Positions 49,426-62,541 are shown, numbered from the stretch's first letter. The stretch is DNA of 64,000 nt from Caprella mutica (GCA_947561585.1 CANNZV010002532.1:30559-94558); one strand, 5' to 3'. Notes: generated by a model from the sequence alone, not told the origin. Translations and numbers: made by a program.

Positions 49426-49680
49426 CAGTGTTTTATTTACTATCTTTTATCAGTGTTAGATTAAAGCCTGTGTGTTTTTCTGTTCAACCATCGCAAATGG
49501 TTGTTCCAATGGTTACCTCCCATGAAATCTGGGTTAGACTTGCCTCAACCCCTTCCCTCCTGACTGTGCCTAAATAGTGTGCCAATTGAGTGCCTCGGGG
49601 CAGAAGGAGGTTACGCAAACAGATACCGTGCGAAACACAAACTTGATAGCGTGATAGTTAGCGTAGAGGTGTATACTGAG

Positions 49681-49822
49681 TGTGTGTGTGTGTACTATTT
49701 GTGTGGTTGTGTGTACTATTTGTGTGGTTGTGTGTACTATTTGTGTGGTTGTGTGTACTATTTGTGTGGTTGTGTGTACTATTTGTGTGGTTATGTGTAC
49801 TATTTGTGTGGTTATGTGTGTA
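49681..49822. repeat. Tandem repeat, 21-bp unit, 6-7 copies
   Basis: GTACTATTTGTGTGGTTGTG units, the last two with GGTTATG. Confidence 0.95.
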
Positions 49823-49898
49823 GTTTGTATTAATCTGTAATTTTTTTCCATTTGTCGTGTATTATTATTTTTTAATTATATTTAGACATATAATTTGT

Positions 49899-50891
49899 GG
49901 TGACCGGACAGCTCGCCACCGGACAACTCGCCGCTGGACAATTCGCCGTGAGGACAACTCGCCGCTAGTACAACTCGCGGTGTGATTTATGTTTCACCAC
50001 TGTATGAACCATGTATATATAAAAATATTATATATATTAACTGTGTCTTGTCAGTTAATTATCAAATTTTCTTTGCACTTTTTGATAATGTTTTATTTTC
50101 CATTTTTTTTTTCATAAACTTTTAATCTTAACTATTATAGACATAGTGTGTGATGTAAAAATTAATAATAAAATTTTCTTTGTTCTATTTGAAATTATTA
50201 TGCTAAAAAATATTTATAATTGGAAATAAAACAAGTCAGGTATCTTCTACGTTTGATGACCTGTAAAAATTAGTTTAATTTAAAACTGGTACATCACTGC
50301 AAATAAAATGTTATTTAACTACAGAGTCTTAGATTTTTGTGTTAGATGAGCTAATAATTGTTACATTTACTATCACCTCTTCATTTTCCTCTTTTATTCG
50401 TGAGTGAAGTCACCAGTGCTTTTCATCTCATTCCTTGGTGAATGATCACATCCACGAGGTAGCTTTGCTGCATCAATGGGCATTGTAACCGACTGGTGGT
50501 TGGTGCTGTACTTTCTGACTTCTTCTTCCTGTCCCTTGTATTTAATTTATTTATGACGTCAACTAAAAAGTCCTTCGTTTCGAAGCAGACGTTAAAGAAT
50601 TAATTAAAATTTAAATTAATAGCTCTAATATTTTTACGGCTTGAAATATTCTAACAGAGAAAATATGACAACAAATGAAACTAATAAATTGAAATAAAGA
50701 AATTAGTCAACAACTGGTAAACGTCATTCCTAAGTGTATAGGATTAAATCCTTGTTAAATTTATGATATTAAAACACCGGTAAAACAAAAATCACGCGGC
50801 GAGTTGTCCTGGCGGCGAGTTGTCCTAGCGGCGAGTTGTCCTCTCGGCGAATTGTCCGCGGCCAGTTGTCCAGCGGCGAGTTCCAAGAACC
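49899..50891. mobile_element. 993-bp DNA element with minisatellite-like inverted ends and 9-bp target duplications
   Basis: The element begins GGTGACC and ends AAGAACC, and is flanked on both sides by ATAATTTGT (49890-49898 and 50892-50900). The left arm (49899-50000) has about five tandem copies of GGACAACTCGCCGCT. The right arm (50777-50891) has about six copies of the complement AGCGGCGAGTTGTCC. Both arms then share GTGATTTATGTTTCACC / GTGATTTTTGTTTTACC. A 9-bp duplication with long inverted ends fits Mutator-like elements, but this is inference. The AT-rich interior has no intact transposase. Confidence 0.85.
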
Positions 50892-51257
50892 ATAATTTGT
50901 ATTTCATTAAACTAATTTTATTCGTCTAAAAATAAGGTCTCTTCAGTTTAACCTGGTCGCACTAAGCGGCTATTCACTCGGTGTTGGTCGTCTAATTCAT
51001 CACTTTTAATATCAATAATTATTCCCCGCACGTGATCCCATTAAAGCATACTTTCTTAAATCATTCAGTTTTTAATTTAATAATAACAGTGACTAAGTTA
51101 TTTACTAATTACCTAATGAAATTAGAAAGCACTACCAATAAATCAGTTAGGCCCATTAGTTACTCCTGTACTTCGTTATGATATCAATTTCCTCTACAGC
51201 TAATGGCAGGAAAAAGAAAGTACCTAATTCTCTTCTCTTACGTAACATCACTCTTGA

Positions 51258-51409
51258 GGGCCGTACACACGTAGAGTTTAGAATCATGGATACCAACTGA
51301 AATAAATAACAATTATATCGTTTTTTCTTATATTCTCGTGGAAAAAGTAGGAGGAGCTTAGCAAAATGTCTGGTGGAAAAACTTAAAAACCCCTGCGTGT
51401 GTACGGCCC
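51258..51409. mobile_element. 152-bp MITE with GGGCCGTACACACG ends at a TTAA-type target
   Basis: The inverted ends GGGCCGTACACACGTAGAG / CCCTGCGTGTGTACGGCCC are flanked by TTGA (51254-51257) and TTAA (51410-51413), as for piggyBac-like or other TTAA-targeting elements. The interior includes ATCATGGATACCAACTGAAA and a TTTTTTCTTATAT stretch resembling one arm of the AGGGTA-ended foldback family. Confidence 0.75.
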
Positions 51410-51413
51410 TTAA

Positions 51414-52494
51414 ATATTTGTAACTGATTGTACATAGGGAAATTATGGTGATTTTTTAAATAATAAAGTAATAATGTGGTGTTAGCCTAATTAACTTATC
51501 AGATTGAATTAAATTAAAATTATTATATTAAATCATAAATTGAAATTGGTATATTATATGTATCATGAGTTCAAATTAAACATTAAATCTTATTTACATA
51601 GTTAATTAAATCATATATTGACTGAATGTATTATTAAACAATTGATTTGTATAGTTAAACATACAGTATATAATTATGTATGTATAATTAAACAATGTCA
51701 CTATAATAATTGAATTTCATTTTATAATAGTTCATTCCATTATTATTTCTTTATTGAAAGATTTTTCTTCTATAATTTTGTCCTAATCCAATTTATATTT
51801 AATTATTAATTCATATCAAATAACGCCTTTTATTATTTATGAAATGTTATTTATGAAATTAATTACAATGTATCTACTTTAGTAATTTTTTAGTACATCA
51901 ATCAATTAATACACATCTATCATAATATTCATGCAAAGATATAATTTGAATATATGTTTCAATATGAAATAATAAAAAGTTGAAGCTTATCACAGTTCCC
52001 CCTGAACATGTTGTTTACAAAGTACGTTTTCTTTCAGTTGATTTCGTAGAAAACTACCAGATATTTCTATGGGACACTGCGATAACTTCATACAATATTA
52101 ATTCATTCTTAAAACAAGCTTCAGTTTCAATCAATCTTGATATCTTATTTTTTATTAATTTCATCTGTATTTGATTAATAATGTATAACTATTTTTAGTA
52201 TTATTCCTTATATATGAAAATATATTATTATATAATACAGATTTCTTATTTCATAATTTCAATGGTATTTGAATTATTCGTGTTATTGAATATAATTAAC
52301 TAAAGATGAAACTCAGATGTTTGTATGTTTGATAATTAACGGATGAGTCTAATTGGATTACAATTATTCAAGATTCACAATGTAATATTAATAGACTAAT
52401 ATTCAACGTCTGTTTAATATTCAACGTTTAAAAATTGTGTTTAAAAATTCAACGTCTGATTAATCAAAGGAAACTGAATCTCTATTGAATTTTT
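51414..52494. other. AT-rich DNA, no gene recognised
   Basis: The 64-codon frame at 51980-52174 has no recognisable motif. Confidence 0.4.
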
Positions 52495-52680
52495 TCACGG
52501 TTTACTAATTTTACTTTCAGAAAAGAAAATTTACTAATTGTTTTGCTTGTAGATATGGAAAATTTATCTGGGTACACGACGACAAATTTGAAAGATTTTA
52601 AAATTGATTAAAATTAGAAAATTGTTTTTTAAGTAGCATTTTTACACAGACTCTTTTCTCTGATCGAACATTTTTATATA
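52495..52680. repeat. Dispersed repeat, copy 2
   Basis: Resembles 42475-42630. It contains TCTGGGTACACGACGACAAA (about 52567-52586), which also occurs in part at the left edge of the 40-bp array at 32.2 kb together with matching upstream flank. Confidence 0.5.
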
Positions 52681-54044
52681 TGTTCATAATTTTTTTTTTT
52701 TTTTTTTCTTCAACCAGGTAGGGTAATTAATTATTTCAATTAAACACACACTATACATTATAAGAACATGTTATTTCGTGAGTACGAGCATGTATGCAAT
52801 ATCACATTATATCCAAATTCATGGAATAGCAGGATCAAAATACGCTGTTCGTAATATTTAAAGACAAGGTACATCCCACGTACATCCTCTAGACGTAAAG
52901 GATATCTTTTCCATTTTTATTCTTTTTAAAAAAGACAAAGAGAAATGCACCGCTAAAACAGAGACCAAGAAAGCTAATGCTGCAATGATATGCACTTCAA
53001 ATCCTCATGCCAAAAGTATTATATTTCTAATGTATTTCTAGATGTCAAAAACTCCATTCCTTTTTTCACCATGAACATGTTTTGATTCTCATTATTTTGA
53101 GGTAAAAAAAAATAAATTATCCTATGTACATTACATAAACAACGAGAAATTGTACGTTAAAAGTTAGGTATATTTTTTAACATTGATTTTGTTTGTTTAC
53201 AACTTTAGGTTTAAATTTGGTAAAACTTTACTATGTTGTCGTCCATGTTTGTCTCATTCATTATTTAACCCTTTGACTTTGGTTCTATTTTTTGAGACTC
53301 GGGACAAAATGTACAACAAACTCGTTCTTCAACGTCTGTCGCTGCATGGTTGATCCCACAGACCCCGATTTAACCTTTTCACCTCCCCGAAGGCTTACCT
53401 TTTTGGCACACTGGGCTGGAAGAGGTTGAAGGCACTCTAACAATGCTAAAACAATAAGAATTGTTAACAATTACTGGCCTGGCTTATAACAATTGCATTT
53501 TGAGACCCTATGCATTCCTCCATTTTAAGTTTATTTAGGTTAGGGGTTCGACGCTGTAAAAATATCTATAAATAGACTAAAAAACGCTGCATTTTATTGG
53601 ACATGTCTATTTAAATTACTAGAGATCAGCCTAAAGGGATTGAAGATTGTTACTAAGGTAGTAATAACCAGAACAAAATAATAATATTATTTTTTTTACT
53701 ACCAAATCACTTTTACAATTCAACAAAACTTCAATTTTTCTCAATATTTAAATAAAACACAGCAATTATCAATTGAAATATTGTTCAAATTTAGTCTACC
53801 ATCATAATTTATAATAATTCCAATCAATGAATGCAGTTAGATAAGTGATTCGAATTTATTTATCAAAGTAATAATCACTTGAGATTTCCGACCGGTAACT
53901 ACGTCATTTCCTTAAATAGAGTAGTTACCTTAACAATATTTTTCCTATATCTCATCTCTGATTATTTATCTTCTTTTATTTATCTGCGCTATTGATTGCT
54001 ATCATATGACGTAATAGTTTATTATAATGGTATTGTGATTTATA
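52681..54044. other. AT-rich DNA, no gene recognised
   Basis: T-rich stretch near 52690-52710. The minus-strand frames at 53285-53470 and 53976-54161 have no recognisable motif, and the second overlaps a MITE. Confidence 0.4.
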
Positions 54045-54254
54045 AAGGGTACGTCTCGAATTATCGATCAGTTCCACATCTTTCCCCATACAAGAAAAAC
54101 AATTTAAAATAATAAATAAATTTTGACCAGTTATTCTAATTGGTATCCATGATACGTTCAAGTATCATGGATACGAATAAATATGTTAAATTATATATTA
54201 TTTTCTTATAGGTACGATGTGAAATGTGGAACCGATTTAAAATCGGAACTTACA
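54045..54254. mobile_element. Foldback MITE, AGGGTA-ended family, diverged copy
   Basis: The left end is AAGGGTACGTCTCGAATTAT. The centre is TAATTGGTATCCATGATAC / GTATCATGGATACGAATAA. The right arm has TTTCTTATAG and GATGTGAAATGTGGAACCG, then GGAACTTACAG. Confidence 0.75.
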
Positions 54255-56931
54255 GTCATTCAGCCCAGTCAATAACATTTTATTCTATAATCTTTATGAA
54301 GCAGACTCGTAATTTCGTTCGTGGAAAGAATTAATAATAACGTCATAATTCCTGCAAATATTTACACTGCGTGGAATTCCTTTAGTAATTGTAGCATTCC
54401 CTAAGGTCGAATACGCGTGTATAATGCACTGCGTGATGGTCCTTAAGGCTGTCCAGTTGTATAGTTTTTGTTTGGCCTTTAAGGACTTTAATTACACGCT
54501 TAGTGCTCTGTTTTCATTACTCCAAAATGCCATGGGTGAATCTAGCCATTGATGCCACATGTCGCTAGAGAGATAAGTAGTTGATCCATTTCCTTCCTAT
54601 GTATTCTATTAATAGTAAGATACTAGTGTACCTACTTTATTATTATCAGGAAAAAGTTATAAAAAACATGATTTTGTTTTTAGAAATACGATACTATTAA
54701 TATAGCTTAAAATATTCCTTTTTCTGAAATATATTTCTCATGTACTATTTGGAATTCAGAATTAAGTTGCGTGCTATGCAACATATCTATTCAAATCACT
54801 TTTAACATATTCAAATTATTTCCTATTGAACAAATCGATATCTTTTATTATATCACTTCACAATACCATTTCTGTGTATTGTCAATTTAAATACCATGTT
54901 TTATGTTCTGAATAGTGACCACCTCAATGCCCACCCTGCGAACCATCGCCTGCTCTGTACTTAAAGAGGAATTCAAAACGATAACCTTTCGACTGAACAC
55001 ATGGTGATGTAACACACGTCAATACTCATTAACTTCATTTGTCTTTGCTGATCAACTGAATTAGTCTTCATATGTCAGAATAGTACGGTCGTGAGTTAAC
55101 TCCATTATTTATTATTTCATCAGTATGGAAATAAATGATATAATCCAATTAAATGCAGCTTTCATGGGTGACTATGTTTCTTGTAAATAATTATTTTTAT
55201 TTCTACATTGCCAGTTGATACGCAAAGTGCCGCTATAAAATATGTGTCTGATATAAGTTTATGGTCCAGGGTTCGTTTCCTGAAATGGTAAGATTTACTG
55301 TAAATAGAGATATCAAATTATTATTTTATACTCTAAATAAGGTTCAACTACATTTTTTCAGTTTTATGATATGAGATTTCATATTTTTGTTTACTAATTC
55401 ATTTTAATTTATTCATATCATTGCTGAATGATGATGTCATGAAAGATTATTCTAAACTTATTATTTTTAATGCAAATGCAAAATATAAAATAGTTTGATT
55501 TTGTTGAATGAATTAATAACTTGCAACTATTAAAGAATATTCCTAATCTATTGATCATGAACTTTTCTTTTTTGTTTTTGTTCCTTTTGTGCGAATGATA
55601 ATAATTGTTATGTTGAAGTTGGTTTAAATCTATCTATTGAAATTATTTTACGTTTTTGATTGTATTGTTACCAGTGATTGTTATCTGTAATGGCATTTAA
55701 AAATTCATTATATTATTAAAATGTTTCATGTCTTAGGTTTTATTATTAACGAAATTAGGCAACTAAATCGAATATTAGAAAACAAAATTAAATACTCGAC
55801 AACTAGTTTGAATATTATGAATCTTCATGTGTATTGAAGTTACTATGCTTTAGCAAAACAAATCACTTTTTTACATTTCAAAATTTTCAAATTTGTTAAT
55901 CTTTTTCTTGATAAATATTTAAGATTTCAGTTGATTGGTTTTTTCTTTTTTATTAAATTAATTAATGTGGAAAATGTAAAACTTTGATGCATAGAAGAGG
56001 TCTTAATGGATAAGGATATGGATTTTTTTTGATGAAAACTATAAAAAAATGAACAATAATTCACCAAGCCCTTTATAATTTTCTTAAGATAGGATATTTT
56101 CGGGTATGAAACTGATTCACGATTTCATTTATTGACTGCTCATATTTTACAAATGTTTTACAGGTCCTTGTTTCCGTTTCCATTTACGCCAAGGTGTCTT
56201 CATATTAACTTTATTATCCACAGATATAGTGTTTCACACAGATAATTGTGAGAATAGAGTTTGTAGGTTAATAATACCGTTCCATGGCTTTTATTTTCCA
56301 AACAATGCATTTTTAAGGGTGACTTCGGAATTCTAAATATAGTCAAACGTGATAAATTATACGTCTAATGTTGCTTGGGTGAGGTCTGCATTGATAAAAA
56401 ATAGGTATTTATCCTTCATTTGAAACGATTATAAATCATCGATAATCAATAAATAGTTATAAAGCCAAACAGGTTATAAAATATAATTAGTGAATACATT
56501 AAATCAAGCTTATTTAAGGTGCTTATTAATTATTTATCTCTTTAGCCATCAACTGAAGAAGTACTTTGGTATTTCAATATCTAAATTATTCGCTAACCAA
56601 TAAATAGGTGCGGCACCTATAAGATGATCAGCTGATATCTCACTAGAGGTCATTTTACAATGGAGGCACCAAACCTTTAGGGCCATTATCAGTACTAAGT
56701 GCCTACACTTTGACCCTTATGATGTGGCAGTGGAAAGACTGACTCAGTTGTATCGGTGATATAAGTCTTATCTCTTATTGTCATGTATTTTAATTTCTCA
56801 GCAACTAACACCAATGAGTACTAATGGAAAAGAGATGCTAGTACAGATAAGAATATTTAGATTGGATTAAATAGCTTTGGTGACAACATTATTGCTTAAT
56901 TGTTGATTAGAAACATTTTGAAATTGGAATT
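54255..56931. other. AT-rich DNA, no gene recognised
   Basis: About 2.7 kb without a convincing frame, array or inverted element. Confidence 0.45.
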
Positions 56932-57608
56932 CCTTACTTTACCTTACTTTAGCTTACTTTAGCTTACTTTACCTTACTTTACCTTACTTTAGCTTACTTT
57001 ACCTTACTTTACCTTACTTTACCTTTACTTTACCTTTACTTTACTTTACCTTACTTTACCTTACTTTAGCTTACTTTACCTTACTTTACCTTACTTTACC
57101 TTACTTTACCTTTACTTTACTTTACCTTACTTTACCTTACTTTACCTTTACTTTACCTTACTTTACTTTACTTTACCTTACTTTACCTTACTTTACCTTA
57201 CTTTACCTTACTTTACCTTTCTTTACCTTACTTTACCTTACTTTACTTTAGCTTACTTTACCTTACTTTACCTTACTTTACCTTACTTTACCTTACTTTA
57301 CCTTACTTTACTTTACCTTACTTTACCTTACTTTACCTTACTTTACCTTACTTTACCTTACTTTACTTTACCTTACTTTACCTTACTTTACCTTACTTTA
57401 CCTTACTTTACCTTACTTTACCTTACTTTACCTTACTTTAGCTTACTTTACCTTACTTTACCTTACTTTACCTTACTTTACCTTACTTTACCTTACTTTA
57501 CCTTACTTTACCGTACTTTACCTTACTTTACCTTACTTTACCTTACTTTACCTTACTTTACCTTACTTTACCTTACTTTACTTTACCTTACTTTACCTTA
57601 CTTTACCG
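56932..57608. repeat. Tandem repeat of 10-bp unit, about 67 copies
   Basis: ACCTTACTTT with AGCTTACTTT variants and occasional 5-bp slips (TTTACTTTACC). The pattern is not the (TTAGG)n insect telomere repeat. Confidence 0.97.
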
Positions 57609-57696
57609 TACCCATACACGCCTGTTTTCGCATTCAGAGGTGACCTTCAATTTGTTTTCTCTGTTCGTACATACATGAGAAATAACCGCACATAGT

Positions 57697-58169
57697 GTGA
57701 TACAATGCATCCAGTGATACTGTGCATCCAGTGATACAATGCATCCAGTGATGCTATGCATCCTGTGATACAATGCATCCAGTGATGCAATGCATCCAGT
57801 GATGCAATGCATCCAGTGATACTATACATCCAGTGTTACAATGCATCCAGTGATACTATGCATCCAGTGATACAATGCATCCAGTGATGCAATGCATTCA
57901 GTGATACAATGCATACAGTGATACAATGCATCCAGTGATACAATGCATCCAGTGATACTATGTATCCAGTGATACTATACATACAGTGTTACAATGTATC
58001 CAGTGATACAATGCATCCAGTGATACAATGCATCCAGTGATACAATGCATCCAGTGATACAATGCATCCAGTGATACTATACATACAGTGTTACAATGTA
58101 TCCAGTGATACTATGCATCCAGTGATACAATGCATCCAGTGATACAATGCATCCAGTGATACAATGCAT
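57697..58169. repeat. Tandem repeat of 17-bp unit, about 28 copies
   Basis: GATACAATGCATCCAGT with GATACTATGCATCCAGT and GATACTATACATACAGT variants. The unit holds the ATGCAT palindrome. Confidence 0.97.
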
Positions 58170-59710
58170 ATTATTATTTTATTTTATAATTATTATATTA
58201 TTTCAATTCTATGATACCCATTAATTCAACGCTGCACTTTTAGTATCTAGATACCCAATATTTTAGTCTAATATCCCTCTAGCAGTCTGTGTGTAGCGTC
58301 AGTCTCATTCAGTGTAGAGTGAAGTGTTTAACCCCTCAGTTTAAAGGTTACGACCCAAATAACTACGAGAGGTGTGTTTCTGAACTAACTGTCAATTGCA
58401 TGTCAGAGTACAGGTCTACAGTTAGGTGTAATGTAAGTACCTGAATAAATACTTAAAGAAATACCCAAACAACTACCTCAATAAATAAATAAATACCATT
58501 AATCGATCTTTATATATTTTTCAATTAAGTCGTTGGTATGATATCTTGGAGGGAAATATACAAGTACATTTTACATTATATTTTGAGTACATTTTACATT
58601 ATATTTTGAGTACATTTTATTATCAAAATATAAATACATCATTTTTACAGGTTCCATTATTTCTTATCAAATTAATTATCATTTTTTTTTATTTGATGAA
58701 GAGAATAGAATGTAATTTCTTAAGGTAAAAAATAATTATAAGCATCCAAAATTGTCACCTATAACCAACAAGACAAAATTTGATGCTATTAGTCATTTAT
58801 TTCTTATTTAAAAGAACTTTTCGAGCTAACATTTTATCATGCATTTTTTGTAGGAAAATATTAGCTAAACGAAAAAGCGTTGATATGAAGGATGTACTAC
58901 ATTGAAGTTACATGCATGTCATCCTATGCTAAATTATAGTATATTAAGTATTACATAGTTAGAGTACTAATATCCTCGTATTTAGCTATTATTTATACAA
59001 GGGGAAATGTAACTAATTTGAACTATTAGAACATTTCCCTTTATTATTTATGACCGAGAGGGTCCACTCATATGGCGGATTTTATAGAATGGCTTGTTTT
59101 TAGGATTAACGTACTTTTTTGAACATTATTTCTTATTCAATTAATTACATCATTGTATCGAATACTATTCTGAACGATAGAAACATCAAATCTTAACGAT
59201 ATTAATCGTAGTTGTAGTAGTATCTATATTTACAAAAAAAAACATAAATAATTTTGTCAATCTATTTCATTTCGAAACAGCATCATCTTTAGAATGATAA
59301 TATATGGATAATAAGACAATAATACATTCCCGAGATATGGTAATAAATACCAACTGCAATTACCATTGCAATAATTAGCAAGAGTTGAATAACAAACCTA
59401 ATCACCGGATACAAAAACCTTGAAAACGCGAGTCTATGGGAACGAATAATAATGTGAACCCTGCAACCAAATGATACAAAGGCCTATAGTGTTTTAAAAC
59501 CATTGATTTTGAAACTAATACGATTACTACTTGGTATCCTTTGTAAAATGGTAGATTAAGATCGTTACTAAGAATTTATTTTCATATCCTTTACAAGCAA
59601 CTTAAATTTTTTAAACTTAATTAACTAACAGAGTGAGAGAATATGAAAATTGTATTGAATACCAACTAAAGATGACTATTTTTAATGCTATTTCTAAACA
59701 TTCAGTTTCT
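58170..59710. other. AT-rich DNA with a 25-bp repeat at about 58563-58626
   Basis: AGTACATTTTACATTATATT recurs about 2.5 times. Nothing else recognised. Confidence 0.45.
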
Positions 59711-59996
59711 GTGTTTCCCTCTGTATAGCGTGTTTCCCTCTGTATAGCGTGTTTCCCTCTGTATAGCGTGTTTCCCTCTGTATAGCGTGTTTCCCTCTGT
59801 ATAGCGTGTTTCCCTCTGTATAACGTGTTTCCCTCTGTATAGCGTGTTTCTCTCTGTATAGCGTGTTTCCCTATGTATAGCGTGTTTCTCTCTGTATAGC
59901 GTGTTTCCCTCTGTATAGCATGTTTCCCTCTGTATAGCGTATTTCCCTCTGTATAGCGTGTTTCCCTCTGTATAGCGTGTATCCCTCTGTATAGTG
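59711..59996. repeat. Minisatellite, 19-bp unit, about 15 copies
   Basis: TGTATAGCGTGTTTCCCTC with few substitutions. The minus-strand GKHAIQRETRYTEGNTLYR frame is a repeat artefact. Confidence 0.97.
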
Positions 59997-60836
59997 GTTT
60001 ATACTGCCTATCAAATACTTTGACCGTTTGCATAGCGTGGCCAAAAGTGACCCTCTGAACTGCTCCAGTACGCCACTACAGGCTGACCTTGCTGCTGAAA
60101 AACACCCTTAATAATTATGACATCACTTAACTATAGAGCAAGAAGGATTTAATTACTAAATCGTGATCATGTAATTGAACTGTAATTAAATGAGGTAAAC
60201 ATTGTAAGAGTAATTCATATTGTTTTTAGTTCTGATTGCACGGTAACTCATCAAATAATTTTGGGATTTATTTCTACAATTTTGGTTTTATTAATTACAT
60301 GAATTTTTCTCTAGTCGAACAGGATATATGGTTATTACTATTTAAGCATCACTTGAACATATTATATTGTATTGTATTTATTGTATATAAAACCCCTAAC
60401 ATTTTCGTTGAAGTTACGTCCGATTCTCTCATTTTCTTAGTTGTTTTCTGGTCTTCCTTCTTATTTACTTAAATTTACCATCTTACCTCTGCTCGAAAAC
60501 CTATTTGCTCGGTTCGAATCCCGTTGTTTCTCGCAAGCTAGCTCCTCTCTTCAGATGCTCTGGCGTACTTTCTACGTAGTAACCTTGCGAAGGCTACTGA
60601 GAAGGTGAAGTAAGGATTAGGAATGTGGTCCGTAGTAAAAAATGTGTAGGGGTCATGTTCGTAAGGCCTAACAGCTAACGGAGTACTGTAATAGTTTGAC
60701 TCTGACTGCTACATTGATTACTTTTCAGGGGTAACTACTTCATTTATACCAACCTGATAATTAAATGAGGTGTAAGGTAAAATTTCATTATTAAACGCGA
60801 ATTAAATAGTGGGTGAAATTTTCATAGATAATTATT
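59997..60836. other. AT-rich DNA with a GC-richer patch at about 60490-60610
   Basis: The patch is open in one frame for about 50 codons (containing LFARFESRCFSQASSSLQML) but has no motif I recognise and no clear start. Confidence 0.3.
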
Positions 60837-60993
60837 TAAAAAAACTGGAATTTTATTTTAAAAAACTGGAATTTTATTTTAAAAAACTGGAATTTTATTT
60901 TAAAAAACTGGATCGAGTATTATTTAAAAAACTTGAGTATTATTTAAAAAACTTGAGTATTATTTAAAAAACTGGAGTATTATTTAAAAAACT
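60837..60993. repeat. Tandem repeat, 20-22-bp unit, about 7 copies in two subtypes
   Basis: The left half repeats AAAAACTGGAATTTTATTTT, the right half AAAAACTTGAGTATTATTTA. Confidence 0.9.
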
Positions 60994-61869
60994 GGAAAAA
61001 CTTTTTGTGGAGAAAACAAGTGTTCTCTTTTCAATTAATGTATTGTCAATATTTGTACATTTTTTTAAATAATTACCTATTGAAACTTTTTATGTCAATT
61101 AATTGTCATATATTAATAGTAAATGTACACCGTACTCTATTGATTTAATGACTTTATGAATATTTAGCAGTCTCCTTATTTAAAAGGTATTAAATTACCT
61201 ACTTTAAAGTTCAAAGTCTCCATACAAGGCTTGATGTCAATTATTTAATATTTCAATAACTTTTGTAAATAATTCTTTAATGAATTAGCGTATTTATATT
61301 ATCTTTAGCGTCAATTTACATTCTGTGCGATAGATGGTTGCAATTTAAATTAAGATTATAATCATTTAAAGGTCAGTAACTTTTTAGTTAATGTTAGTCA
61401 CTGGTTGGGTCAGACCTCAAGAAAAACTCATTGTTTGTTTGTTATACGATAGGCTTTTGTTTATAATTTATTTAATAATTTTTAGTTATCATAAAAGGTA
61501 ATATTTTTATCATTTTTTAAATTTATTGAAATAAATAATTTTTGTCAATAATTTTAATAATCAAGTACTAATTGTATATTTTATTCACTCAATTACTATA
61601 TATTTAATTCTTGAATAATATAATATATACGTATATTGTGACCGTATTTTGCTTGGTTCTGCTGAGCTATTGTTTAAAGAACAAATAATTGAAAAAAAAT
61701 TGAATTACGATTAACTCATAAACAATATTTTCCATATGGTAAAACTTATGAAAATTATTTGAATGGTATATAATTTATTGTGATTTTTTTAATTAAGGCA
61801 ATTCAATATTTTGTTATTGATGAAATGTTTCTCTTTCTTTTGCAGGTATGTGGATAGGACTTGTTAGAA
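60994..61869. other. AT-rich DNA, nothing recognised
   Basis: No gene or array seen. Confidence 0.45.
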
Positions 61870-62170
61870 AATGAACAAAATGAGCATTGCACTCACCGAT
61901 TAATGAGCAAAATGAGCATTGCACTCCTGGATTAATGAGCAAAATGAGCATTACTCTCATTAATTAATGAGCAAAATGAGCATTACTCTCATTAATTAAC
62001 GAGCAAAATGAGCATTACTCTCATTAATTAATGAGCAAAATGAGCATTACTCTCACTAATTAATGAGCAAAATGAGCATTGCACTCACTGATTAATGAGC
62101 AAAATGAGCATTACTCTCATTGATCAGTGAATGCAATGCTCATTTATTCAAGAATATTGATCTTAAAGTT
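61870..62170. repeat. Minisatellite, 32-bp unit, about 8 copies, with an inverted partial copy at its end
   Basis: AATGAGCAAAATGAGCATTA plus CTCTCATTAATT. At 62127-62145, AGTGAATGCAATGCTCATT is a reverse-complement partial unit. Confidence 0.9.
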
Positions 62171-62403
62171 CGTCTCATTTTGCATCAGACTGTAAGTATT
62201 TATTTTCTATTTTATAAAGTGTTTGTTTTTTCGCCGATTTACTAAAAGTTATTTGTATATGTTTTATTTAAATACTCCAACAGGACATTATTATATTTAT
62301 AACCACCATAAGTATTCACTATACTGTATTCTTACTATAAAATATAATTGATTTTATTCTTATTCTTCACTTTAGAAATCGTATTGAAGAGTTATTTGGT
62401 TTG

Positions 62404-62541
62404 TAGGGTAAGTTCCTATTTATTGGACGGTTTCACATTTTCGCACACATATTTAATTAAAAAAATAGTTAGCAAAAATTTATATTTTTCCATACGTGTC
62501 CGAAAAGAAGTAAGCATAAGATAAACTCGTAACTTACCCTA
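62404..62541. mobile_element. Short element with AGGGTA-family ends
   Basis: The ends TAGGGTAAGTT and AACTTACCCTA are perfect inverted copies. The left arm has GGACGGTTTCACATTTTCG, as in the family, but the GGTATCCATGATAC centre is absent. Confidence 0.65.

Noticed and set aside
56932..57608. Telomeric or subtelomeric repeat
   Set aside because: The unit ACCTTACTTT does not match TTAGG or TTAGGG in either orientation, and it lies inside ordinary DNA.
60500..60530. tRNA gene suggested by GGTTCGAATCCC
   Set aside because: No A box, acceptor stem or anticodon arm can be placed upstream at the right distance, and the T stem pairs poorly.
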